Shown here one piece after another: positions 14,349 to 27,300 of a stretch of 64,000 bases of DNA (position 1 is its first letter; every line of letters begins with the position of its first letter). Origin of the DNA: Berghia stephanieae (Eukaryota > Mollusca > Gastropoda > Nudibranchia > Aeolidiidae); NCBI GenBank assembly GCA_034508935.3, contig CM067444.1, positions 26,540,191-26,604,190 of the forward strand, in the 5' to 3' direction. The translations under genes and the position numbers were made by a program. Below the pieces are notes generated by a model, which was not told the DNA's origin, searched no databases, and was given only the letters and a program-made list of their open reading frames with translations.

Positions 14349-17300
14349 GAATTTTAGCCACATTTTAATAGAAGCCACTTCTCTCTTCAAAAGACAGCGA
14401 ATGGCTATTAGACTTTTGGACCAGACATTGTAATATTATAAAATCATCAGTGTGAAAATAATATATATAAACAGTGAATTATCCCTCACCGACATCAAGT
14501 CACAAGTGTCTGTGTACATATACTGTATAATCTGATCCATAAGGTCAGGGGTCATATCCTCCATCTTGATCACTGGGACTGATGATATATTATCATCTGA
14601 TTTGCCAAGATCTTGACATGCGTGATAAAAGTAGTCTGATCTTGAGCTGATGATGTAGCGATGAACTGGCCACCTCCTGTCATCAACCTGAGAAATTCAA
14701 AAGAGGACGCAGAAAACAAAAATAATGACATATGAAATTGAAATTAAATTGAGCATTTATATAGCCACCAAACATGCTCAAAGCACTTTACAAGAGGACC
14801 TAAGCCAACAATAATACTTAACATATAAGATGAGACACAAGCCTCTTACATACTTTTTTTCAGACAGTCACAACGCTGTTAACAATCAAGGACTCATTTC
14901 ACATCTGAGGATAGTGAGAAATTGTAATTTAAGAGCCTTTTCAAGGAATCAACTATGATCCACTCAGAACAAGACTTGAACCCTGGACCTTCTAATCCAA
15001 AGGCAAGTGTCATACCGATGTTTTTGGAAATCAATCATGGCATTATCTCTGTCTTTTTCATTTTCTTTTGGATATGCATGTTGTCTGTAATACTCAGTTG
15101 TTTTTGTTGTTTTTATGGGTTTTACGACGCTTGCAACACATTAAGGTCATATCAGCACCAGTAAAAAGGAAGAAAATGGGATAGTAAAAAGTTCCTGATT
15201 TACAATTAAAGCACCTAAGAAAAGGTTATACAAAGGGAAATTGGTTCAAATAGGAAACAGTTGTAGTTTCCATGAGCACGCTATCTAAGTACCTAGTTTG
15301 AGATCACCTAAAAGTCTCATCCATACACAAGCACAGATCCCAACTAAGAGGGATACACTCAAATGTTTACAAATCATATAATACAGTGCATAACAGAGAG
15401 ATGATTTACAAGGGGAAAAAAATACCATCTCCCAAAACTCTATATACATTTGACTGTTTCCCTCTCAGCCAGGGTATCCTGCCAGGGCCTGGACAAAACC
15501 AACTAATCTCATTCCAAGACAAAGACAAAAAGCATGTTGGAAAATTGATATAGGAGGATAGAAGACACAGTGAGTGCCTCGCTGCCCTCTGTGGGAGGTA
15601 AGGAACCCCACCCAGTAATAATCAGTCTGATCAAGTCAGTTGGTTTATTTGAAAAATAAGATGAAGACATCACTTCATTACATCCAACGCATTTTACCGT
15701 CAACATGGCTGTTTAGTGCATGGGTAAGTATAAGCTACTTATACAAGTGCACATTTCTTTTGAGTGCACATATCTTTTATCCTTTTCATCAACTCTATAC
15801 GCCAATTCCTCCTACAACAAATGGACGAATTTAATTATTTCTAAATATGTGCTTGTTTAGCCTGTTTTGTGTAGTTTTATGGTTTCAGTCAGTTCAAAAC
15901 CAGTAAAATGGAGGATGAAAAGAGTTATCAAAAAATATGATCTTAAGTTTATTTTTGTTCACAAGCACCTAAGATGACTACTTCAAAAAGGGACCTAATG
16001 TGGACCTCAAATGCAATCTATCCATGTGGCTTGTTTGAGACCATTTGTATTCCCACCCAGACACAAAAAAAAACCCAACAAAAAAAAAAGAAAAAAAAAG
16101 GAGCTTTTATATACCGCAATATCCACTAAACATGCTCAAAGCGCTTTACAAGGGGTCCCTAGCCAACAGCAACACTTAATATGTAGGACAGGACGTGATA
16201 TTATAATTTTTTTCGGACAGAGACATCATTGTTAACGGCCAGGTACTCATTTTACACCTGAGTACGGTGAGAGAATGTGAGTAAAGAGCCTTTTCCAAGG
16301 ACTCAACGATGCACTGAGCGAAGCTTGAACCCAGGACCTTCCAATCCGAAAGCGAGTGTCATACCACAAGACCACATAGCCGCATAGCTCCCCTCATTGG
16401 ATTTGTCAAATACATACTTGTATGACTACGTCGTGTAGAATGTCACCCTCATCAGCCTCCACCAGCAGACGTCGAATGTTCTCATTCATCACTGACGAGG
16501 ACACATTTGGAAATTTGAACACACTGGTGAGATACATATTGAAATATAAATTAATTTTTTCTGTCATTTTATCAACATCATTGATATGTAAAAAACACAA
16601 AACAAGATAAAAAGAAAAGAAAACAAATATTTATAAAGAGAGAAATATGTATTATCAGGCCGAGCTGAAGAGGGGGGGCGGGGATTTTGAAAATAATTTA
16701 TGAAAATAATACATACAACTCCCAATTGTTGAAACTCAACACCCAGATTCGTCTCAATCCATACACACATCTATATCATCCTCACTATTATGTCCTCTTA
16801 CCAGCCATTGGGCAAGGCCTGGATGACACCAAAATTCCTTCCTCTTTTGTCACAAGCCACAGACAGGGCTCTATGCACACCGGGTATGCGAATGGGCGCA
16901 ACATCCTCAACTTCCTCTTTCAACATGAAGTCAAGCAAGCGTGGCTGTTTTTCCACATCTCCACCCACTGGAAAATTGTAAAAATTGTTAAATAATGATA
17001 AATTCTGGCTCAAAATGGGTATCATTTGGCACTAAAAGAGTCTTTAAAAAAAAAAATTCCCTTTATTCATCCCCAAGGGGAAATTTGTCTCTAGGGTCTA
17101 TTCCAAGCGAAGACTGGAATAACCCAGGTGTCAGCCGCAGAGCAGCGCTGCAAAGTGAGCTAGAGCGAGGTGACTTGCTCAAGGCCACACAACGCAGCGG
17201 CGGGTGATTGAACTCTGTACCTTTCGGATAGGAAGCAAAACCGTAACGCTGAGCCACACTGCCCTAACAGATGTTTTCCTGTGTAGTCATTGTCAAAAAA

Positions 17301-17523
17301 AAAAGAAAAAAAAACAATAAAAGAGAAAGCAAACAATAACATTTGTCAATAAATCATTACCACTGATTTTGTTCATTTCTATTACCTTGTAATAATTTTG
17401 CAATGTTATTTTAAACTCACTGCGGTCTAGATTTTTTCTGACCCCCTGTCCACTCAGCAAGCTCGGGGTAGCTGGTTTTGTTAGATTTGGCAGAAAGCAC
17501 TTTGTAATAGACTAGCATTCTAG

Positions 17524-17555
<32 letters not shown>

Positions 17556-18364
17556 AACAATTGCTGATCTCCATTTAATGCTATAGAAACTTGAGTTTTT
17601 TATATAGCGCAATATCCACAAAACGTGCTTAAAGCACTTCACAATGGGTCCCCAGCCAACAGCAACACTTAACATGTTGGACAAGACATGATGCCTGTTA
17701 GGTGATATTACAATTTTTTCCAACAGATACAAAGTTGTTAACAGCCAGGTACTCATTTTACATCTACAGTGAGATAATGTGAGTCAAGAGCCTTTTCCAA
17801 GGACTCAACTATGCGCCGCTCAGAGCTGAACTTGAACCTATGACCTTTCAATAGGAAGGCGAGTGTCAAACCACAAGACCACATAACCACACAAAACCAG
17901 TATAAACTCCAGCTTCAAGTGTCTTATAGACTTTGAAGACCACTACTCTTCAATGATATTGTGACTATTATCTTAAAGATAGTATGCGCTTGGCTAAGAA
18001 GCTCACAACATTGCCATCCAGAAGTATAACGGACCAACATACAAAACTATGTGTAACCTTGAATGTTTATAGTCTTTGTTAGTACAGTTTAGTGAGAATT
18101 ACTCATAAACGCGGATGGCAAAAAAGCAATAACAAAGACCTGAGTGACATCAACTTCATTCCAAGGTCTTTTTCTCATTTTGGTCCGTCTGTATGGAACA
18201 CCATTCCACAGAGCATCTGAGAATCCAAATCATTGTCCGTTTTCAAGAAATCCTTAAAAACATTTCTTTCTTGATGTCATGCACTTTAAATATTGTTTTG
18301 TGTCAAGATTCTCATTGTTGAGGATACTGTGCGCTCTATAAGAGTCTATTATTATTATTATTTA

Positions 18365-18418
<54 letters not shown>

Positions 18419-21400
18419 TTATTATTATTATCTATAGTTTACATTTATAGGTCTCCTTAGGGGATTCTTTGATGACGTCCTGGTTACCAGCACCAGTCTT
18501 CCTGCTGGAGAGTTTGCCCATGTATGCCTGTCCTTTGGCTGTGGTCACAATCAGACCAGCCTGATTGATTGACACATCTGTCACTGTCAGTTGTCGCTTC
18601 AACTTCCAGCGACAACGTTTGACACTGGGACTGGATTCCCTCCACATGTACACCTAACGATGGGAAGAAAAAGTCGCAACAGTCAACAAATTGTGAGTGA
18701 TTCTTTAAACTTGAAATGGGACAGAATGTTTAAAGAAAAAATAAAAGAAATGCACTTTAAGTAATTTTGATGTTATCTGATGCCAAAGATTACTGGGTAA
18801 TGTTAAAGTTGCTGCTCGAAGCTCGAAGAAAGCATACATTCAATTTCACATTGTTATTTATTTCTGACGCCAAAGGTAAATATTTCTTTTTTAAATAAGA
18901 CATATTTGGTGTGTAAATGTCGCATTACAGATGGGATCCATCTTTTTTTTTCTTCTATTTCATGGATTCTAATCTATCTTCTTGAATTCAAAAAAAAAAA
19001 AAAGATCAATAAAAAAACGGATAACTTTCAATTATTATTATACCAATTCAAACTGTTAGCACCATAGAATGCCTTAAAATAAAAAAAAGTCTTGGGTTTT
19101 GTCAGAATTTTTTTATTTTTTTTTAACAGAATTGTATAAGAAATCAAATGAATCCAATTTGACAACAAAATGGATCCCTCTGATCAACAACAAATTTAAA
19201 TCATTTCTATATTTAAGATTTGATAACCTCTTAACCATATCATCAAACTTTCCATATTCTAATGTTTTTGTTACAAGATATATAGACACAAAGAGGCCGA
19301 ATCAGATTCCTATAAGCGATTGGAACAAATAACAATGTGAAATTGAATGTAAGTTTCAATTTAATTACAAAAACAGAATGGATGTTTCGGGTTTCCCCTT
19401 TATCAACAAACAGGATGAATGAAACACTACAGATGAATGAGATGATCATCTCATTCATCTGTAGTGTTTCATTCATCCTGTTTGTTGATAAAGGTGAATG
19501 AGATGATCATCTCATTCATCTGTAGTGTTTCATTCATCCTGTTTGTTGATAAAGGGGAAACCCGAAATGTCCATTCTATCTGTTTACATTCAATTTCACA
19601 TTGTTATTTATTTCTTCGAGCTTCGAGCAGCAACATTTACATTATAAGCGATTGGAAGACACTCACCTGTCCACATTTATTCCTAACTGCCAGCATGAGT
19701 TCATGGCCTCCTTTCTCCATCAACATATCAGAACAGATGTAGTTATCCAAACTACCTCCTGTCACTGATATCTGTTCAATTCCAGACAACCTGGAAGGGA
19801 ATAAGTACAAAATAGACTGGCCTCTGACCAATGGCACACTGGCAAATTTATTATAAACAAAAATGAATATAACAGCTTCAATAAAGAACAAAATACCAAA
19901 CAAGGAATGTTTCAGGCTCAAAAACCCTTCTTCAGCCAATAAAAAAAAAATATACGCTCTTGGCTAAGAAGCTCACAACATTGACATCTGGAAATATAAC
20001 GGACCAACACACAAATCTATGTGTAACCATGAACATTTATAGTCTGGTTGATACAGTTTAGTGAGAACTTCTGAAACGCGGATAGCAAAAAATAATAACA
20101 AAGACCAGAGTGACGTCATCTTCGTTCTATTTATATATAAATATAAATACATCACTTAAAAACCAGACAGATGGCAGAGAGATACTTGGCACATCCTTTC
20201 TGCAAGTAATAGAATCTTGCAAGATTTCCATCTCGCACAGTAAAGCCATATTTTAACATTTCAAAGTATTACAAGAAGAAGATGTCCAACCAAGCTCACA
20301 TCTCAACCAACAGAGGAAGAACAACGGATTTAAGTAACAAAAGCTGGGAAAGACTGCCTGGTGAAAACCTAGGACAAGCTCGACTAATCTCTTGCATTGT
20401 ATCATGACTTGACTAACCTTAATGCAATCCTCTTACACTGGTACTCATGAAGAACAAAGACATGACCCTTGGCTGTTAAGCACGCTGTTGCTGCATCTGA
20501 ACAAGATACAGCCAGAATCTCAATGGAGGAAGATGATCTAAGGGAGGGAACGGACTGGAGCTGGTCAATGTATTTGTCTCCCTTCGGGTGCCCTGTAAAA
20601 TACAGCAATTTTTTAAAAATAAAATAAAATACATATTTTTAAAATTTTAATCAAATGACCAATCATTCCATCCGTAATACGATAATAAGGTCTGAGGTTC
20701 AACCCCCAGTCGAGGCAGACTGAGTTTTTTGGAATGTTTTTTTTCTTGTACTTTTCTTTCTTTCTTTGTTTGGCACCTTCCATCCACACTTGTTCAGTTC
20801 TTTATCTTAACGCTATATTATCGACACCTGGATCCAATGGTAAAGTCTTAGACTGCCATGCAAACAACCCAAATTCAAAAAAGTCTAATGTAAGAAATGT
20901 ATCCAATCAGCAATGGTTGGATAACTAGAATTAAGACCTGGCAGAAAGCATTTAGAAATAAATAAGTGGGTCTTATAGCCATAAAGGACTTTTCTTGTCC
21001 ATGCTACAGAAAAAAGGAAAGGATCTAGAATTGCCAATATAAAAATTTTTAACAAAGGAATTGGCAAGAAATCACCAACATGTGCAATGTTGACAACCAT
21101 GACATAAAAAGTTTTTGTAAAAAGATAAAAGATAAATCTCAATGACAAAAAGAGCCTTGTAAAGTTATCATCAAATTATGAAGTAAAATTCTGATTACCT
21201 AACTGTCCCGCATTGAGTCCCACGGTGTAGATTTCATCAGCTGCCCACACTACGGAATGAAAGCGGCCTGCACAGATTCCTAGAATGGGCTTCTTTTTAA
21301 GGAACTTGCTTTTCATCTGACACAGAGAGAAAAATAGGATATCATAATAATGACAATAACACCAACATCATTGACAAGAACAATCAATGACTATAAAACA

Positions 21401-24308
21401 ATATACACATAGTGTTTAAAAGGTGTGGCTATGTAGTCTTGTGGTATGACACTCGCTTTTGGATCGGAAGGTCCTGGGTTCGAGCCTCGCTTGGCGCATA
21501 GTTGAGTCCTTGGAGAAGGCTGTATACTCACATTCTCTCACCGTACTCAGGTGTAAAATGAGTAATTGGCCATTAACAGAGTTGTCTCTGTCCGAAAAAA
21601 AATTGTAATATCACCTAACAGGCGTCATGTCCCATCCTTCATGTTAAATGTTGCTGTTGGCCAGGGACACCTTGTAAACACTTTGAGCACATTTAGTGGA
21701 TATTGTTCTATATAAAAGCTCAATTTTTTAAAAGATGTCAAAAAGCTGATTGGCATTAAAAAAACTGAGAGTTAAGATCTCCTGAAGTTGAAACTCCACT
21801 TCCAAGCTATCGTACCTTAATAATAATTTCTTTTCATAAACATAACGTTTGTCTTTGGCGAAGAGGAGTCATAGTGGATTTGCATATGAATATGAAGGGA
21901 AGATACATTTCAACTGTCAATTGATTTTGATCAAACTCAAAAGAGAAAAAGATGAGGACAACTCACAAAGAAAAAGAATGAGATCTCTTCTAGTTTCTAG
22001 GAGTGACAAATCTCGTACATTTTACACACTCCTAACATGAATAAATTATCTTATCTCTCAAAGCCATTAGAGCTTGCAAGTAGCATTATATGGATAGTAA
22101 TTATTGCTTGCTACCCTTTGGACAGGATGCGTATATAAAATACAAAAGTACAAAATACTTTCCACCAGATCCAACAGACCCAGCTTCCAATCACTGCTGG
22201 TTGAAAAAGGAAACTGCGAGCTAAATGCCTTTCCTAAGGACATTCTGTTGAGGTGTCTAATCACTGGCTCGAACCGAATCCTCATGTCTAATTTAGGTTA
22301 AGAAGTGAGTCCATGACTCTTAACTTTACAACACAGCGATGTACACTCTTATATATAAGCAGACCTGTCTACTTAAAATTTTTAAAATTTGTAGTTTATA
22401 GGAGATAAAAATTGTAGTTGCTATAGTTAACTTTCAAGATCAACAATTTACTTTGACAAGGACTAAATAACACTTCACTTGGTATCAGCTTTCATTTTCA
22501 ACATGATTTAATGACTTTGAGATGCTCGTCAAGTTGTAAAACTGGAACCAAAATTTCATAATTCTACGAATTTTTTTATAGTAACAGGCAGGTCTGTATA
22601 AGTATGATTTGTTGGGATAGTTAACTTACTCAATCATAGAGATTTTTGCTACTTATCGAAATTGGAAAAAATGTATTAAAAAATGAGCATGTGCATAGAT
22701 AGTTTTATTCAACTACCATTAACATGTAAAAACTAAAAACATTAACTTTGATACTACGCCTATAAATTGTCTCAGAAAAATGTAATAAATAGGCATGGGG
22801 TAAAAGTAACCAAGTAAACTACGGATATAGTCGGTGTTAGGGTTGAGTGAGTTAATCAAAGATCAGGGAACTTCTCTCGATTTTATCATGTTAAACATAC
22901 GTGCCAACCATGACACATTCTACCCGTGCAATTTTCACATTAACCAATCAAACAAGGATTCCTCCCTCACACCAGTCAAATCCCTTACCTGTCTTGGCAG
23001 TAGACAACTTGGTTCATCAAGACCTTGACCTTGGCCCAGCTGGTGGCAAGTGTTTAACCCACAAGATAAAACCAATCCCCTGTGTAGGAGATGAATAAAG
23101 AAATTATAATATCATTATTATCTTAAACTGTATTTACAAAATAAATTTAGTACAGGCGGAAGTAACAATAGTTTTTTTTTGAAGCTCTTAGTTCCAATGA
23201 GTCATATTGCCATTTAAAAATTTGTATGAAATATCAACAGCACTAAAGTTTGTTTTTTTAAAAGAGCACTGATTCTTCCTAAAGCCAACCAAACACCAAA
23301 AAATGAGTTGTACATCTTCTGGATTCCAATTCCATAGAATCACCCGAGAAAATTTGAGATTTCAAAACACAGTACAGTTTTATGAGGCACACAAGACAAG
23401 TATTTTTCCTCTTTAAGTCAATAAATGAATGACAAAAAAACTGTGGTTTTCTTTGAATGATGAAAATGGGAAAATTGAGTCACCTACAACTTCACTTTTA
23501 TTTCCTACTAAAACAAGAATGGACCAGGTTATAGTGCTTCACTCCTGCTTACTAACTTCTGTGTCTGATGACGTCAATCCTGTCCACATACAGGTTAAAC
23601 TCATCTGACATTTTACAGACTCAAAATAAACGGTTCAATAAGCATTCCGATTCTCTACAAAATTTAGTAAAAGGGCGCCTTTATATGTGAGAAAAGACAT
23701 ATACAAGAAGAGAGGAGTTGATTCTACATGGTCACTGAGAGAGGTGCAATCTTCTACCAATAAAGCTTTGTGGCCTTGTGGCATAACACTCGCCATTGGA
23801 CTGATACTGATATGTTCCTGGTTCAAGTTCTGATGTCAGCAATGAATAACAATGTGAAATTGAATGGAAGCTTCAATTTAATTATGCAGATAGAATGGAC
23901 ATTTCGGGTTTCCCCTTTATCGAAAAACAGGATGAGTGAAACACAACAGATGAACGAGATGATGTGGCGATTTTTTTATTTTTTTTCCATTTCATGGGAT
24001 TCTAATCTATCTTCTTGAATTGGGAAAAAAAAAAAAAAAAAAAAAGATTAATATAGTGGCGTTGTTAAGATGAATTCATGGGAGCAATGTAAAATTGAGT
24101 CATTGGAAAAGGCTCTTTACTCCTTTTCTCTCACTGCATTCGGGAGTGAAATGAGTACGGTGCTGTCTCTGTCGGGAAAAAAATTTTTATAGCACCTTAC
24201 AGGCATTATGTCTTGTCCTAAATGTTAAGAGTTGCTGTCGGCTTGGGACCCCTTGTAAAGCACTTTAAACAAATTTAGTGGATATTGCGCTTATATAATA
24301 TAATAATA

Positions 24309-24391
<83 letters not shown>

Positions 24392-27300
24392 TATTCATCC
24401 ATAGGAAATTTTTTGTACAGAAAGCCCAAGTTTACTGCAACCAAAGGTATTTAGATCCTGACTTACTTACCTTCTCATCCTCATGAGGGTGTGGTCTGTG
24501 CCTGCTGCAATCTCTACACAGGTCTGGCTTTTGATGGATTCCACCATCTTGGGGACCTGCAGGGTAGGGAGTTATCATGTTAAATTTTAAGTCCTCAAGT
24601 TTGGTTGACATTTCTTTTAATTACTGAACTGTTTTGTTTTCTTTTTTTTTTTAATGTATTTATATTCCTATTGTTTAACATATTCAATTGCACTGACATT
24701 ATTCACTGGGCAGATTGATGCGCATTTATCTTTTCCGTTTTTTATCACTTCTACGAATGAACCTAAACATGACCGTTTGTCTATGATTCTTCATTAAATT
24801 TTTTTATTGTTACTTCAAAGTTCAACTAGTCTTCTTCATGTAATATTACCATATCAACAAATATTACCATCTTTTTGTTGACAATTCACAGCAGTGACAG
24901 CAGTCATCCATAGCATTATATAAAGCTGACTTAATATGATGTGCTTGTATGGAATTTACAATCTATTGCCTGATCAGGCAGGGAAAGCCTGTGATTTAAA
25001 AATTCATGAGAAATTTACTGCTATTTCACTGAGGCAAAATTCAACGGCAAAATGAATAGATATTCCTTTTTTAACAGAATATTTATTGCTCTGGCTTCCG
25101 TCTAGTCAGTTCTAAAAAAGGAAAGAAAAAATGTAACTTTCCTTCAAATTGTGAACATTGATTTATGTCAAAGTCTATTTAGCCTTAGGTCAGCATCTTT
25201 CACAATTCTCTTTATCTTTTATAGAAAGAGAGGTAGGTAAGACTTAAAACCTAGATAATCATTTTTGTAAACCAAAACTTATAGGAAAACTTTAAGCCTT
25301 AGATGAATGCCATCATTTGTAAGTTGTCCAAAATTGTGTTGTGTGTAAAATATTATTAAGGTCCTCTGTCTTAACTATCAACGATAATCAAATATCACAA
25401 TATCAATAATCTTATGTTTATATCACTTATCAACAACACTAACACTAAGATCAAAAGACTAAAGCAATAAAACAAAATTGTGTCCTTCCGCCACATTATA
25501 AGATATCGTTGCCTAGGCATTCCACAAAGGAATAAAGATAATTCATCAAACATGATATCTTATGTCAACAGGAACCACCCGTGTTGTCCAAGTGAGCAAA
25601 TTGGGAGTTAATAATCTTGCCCAAGGGAAAAAAATGAAAGTCCCTGAAGCGGGGCTCGAACCCGAGACTTTCTGAGTTCCAGTGCAATGCCTCAAGCTCT
25701 CTGCCACTTTGCCCCCTAACAAAGCCAGGTAAAAATCTTCCAAAATACTTACCAGAACAAAATGTTGGTCTCCATGGCCTAGTCTGCCTCCTTGGCCGTT
25801 ACCACAAGTAAACACTCGGCCATCCTGGGTCAGAAACACACAGTGATATTTGGAAACCACCACCTGAAATTTTTTTTTTTTTTTTAAAGAGTGAGCTGAT
25901 ATAACACTAACGATAATTATTATAAATAAAATAACAGCACTAACTTTCTAATCATTAAATTTCCGCTCAATATTTGTATCAAATCTTGTGACATATTGTT
26001 TCCTCACAATAATCATGACATGTGATTTTGTCATTCAATATTTGAGGCAAAATACGCAGGAATCATAATCATTTCAACCAGGTCTGTTTTGTTGGAAAAA
26101 AGTGCTGGCTTTCTATTGAGTCATATAACTGCCATCAACAATATTTAGAGAGTTGTGAATTTTAAAAAAGGTTATACTATAAAATCATAATAATGAAATT
26201 TGAGAAATTGGAAGGAAGAGAGCATACAGTTTCATGACATGTTCATGGAAATTAAAACCTAGAGGAACACAAATATACAAAGGAAAAATATCTTCTTGAA
26301 AATTATGTTTGAATCATGTGAGCAAGTCATGCATTAAAACCTATGATTATTTAATTTATATTTGACAGGTTGTAACTTTTTTGGGATGAATGGTTTCGGT
26401 AATAAATAAAAGAATAAATAAACAGGAGGCAATAAGACATAAAAATATTAAACACTTTGTCAAATACTCTCTATGAATTTGGTTATCAAAAAATGAAGTA
26501 ATCAATTTGAACCCTTGGACATCACAAAGTTCATGTTAACTTTATAATGTTAGGTATTAAGTACCCTCCCCTTTATTTTTCATTCTTCACGTTTTAACAA
26601 GTGCTGGTCACAAACGAAAAATTACCTGTTTCATAGAGAGTCCTTGGTCTCTAAACTCGGACACAATGTCAGGATTTGTCCTTTTGTGAGTGCTGTGATG
26701 TCCAAGAATGCTGTTCATGTTTTCACCCCATGTCCAAACTTCGTTGGGCTCTGAGAGGGTAGCATTAAGACATTAGAATAGGATAAAAGAAATTGCAATT
26801 ATATTGAGGGTCAACGTATTCTCAGTCAGTGTTATATTTGGCTATAGGATAACGTGAAGTCTCTAAACCTTTTTTTTAAATGTACAACAACAAAGAAAAA
26901 AAAATATCATTTGGGCAACACCTATTGTAAATTTCTATGAACAGATAAAATATTCTTATTTAATCTTATTATAAAAATTTAAGAAAAGACAAAACACCTA
27001 ATATATTTAAGTAAATGTATAAAATCGTTATCTTAAATTGAAATGAAATTGTTAAAGTAAAGTCAACCCTGGAGAACTGAGAATAATAAATCAAATCTAA
27101 TACGATAAAAGTCAGTGGAAAAAAATTACTATAAAGTCAGAAAAAATAAAAATATTTCAAATGTGACTAATTACCGGTAATGGAATAAGAAATGAAACCA
27201 GGTCTGTCAAAGATGGCTGCATCCAGAGGTGTTAACCCTTCATGATCACACACTTGCAAGTCACTGTCATACTGTTGATATAAATCAAAAACCAGGTTGC

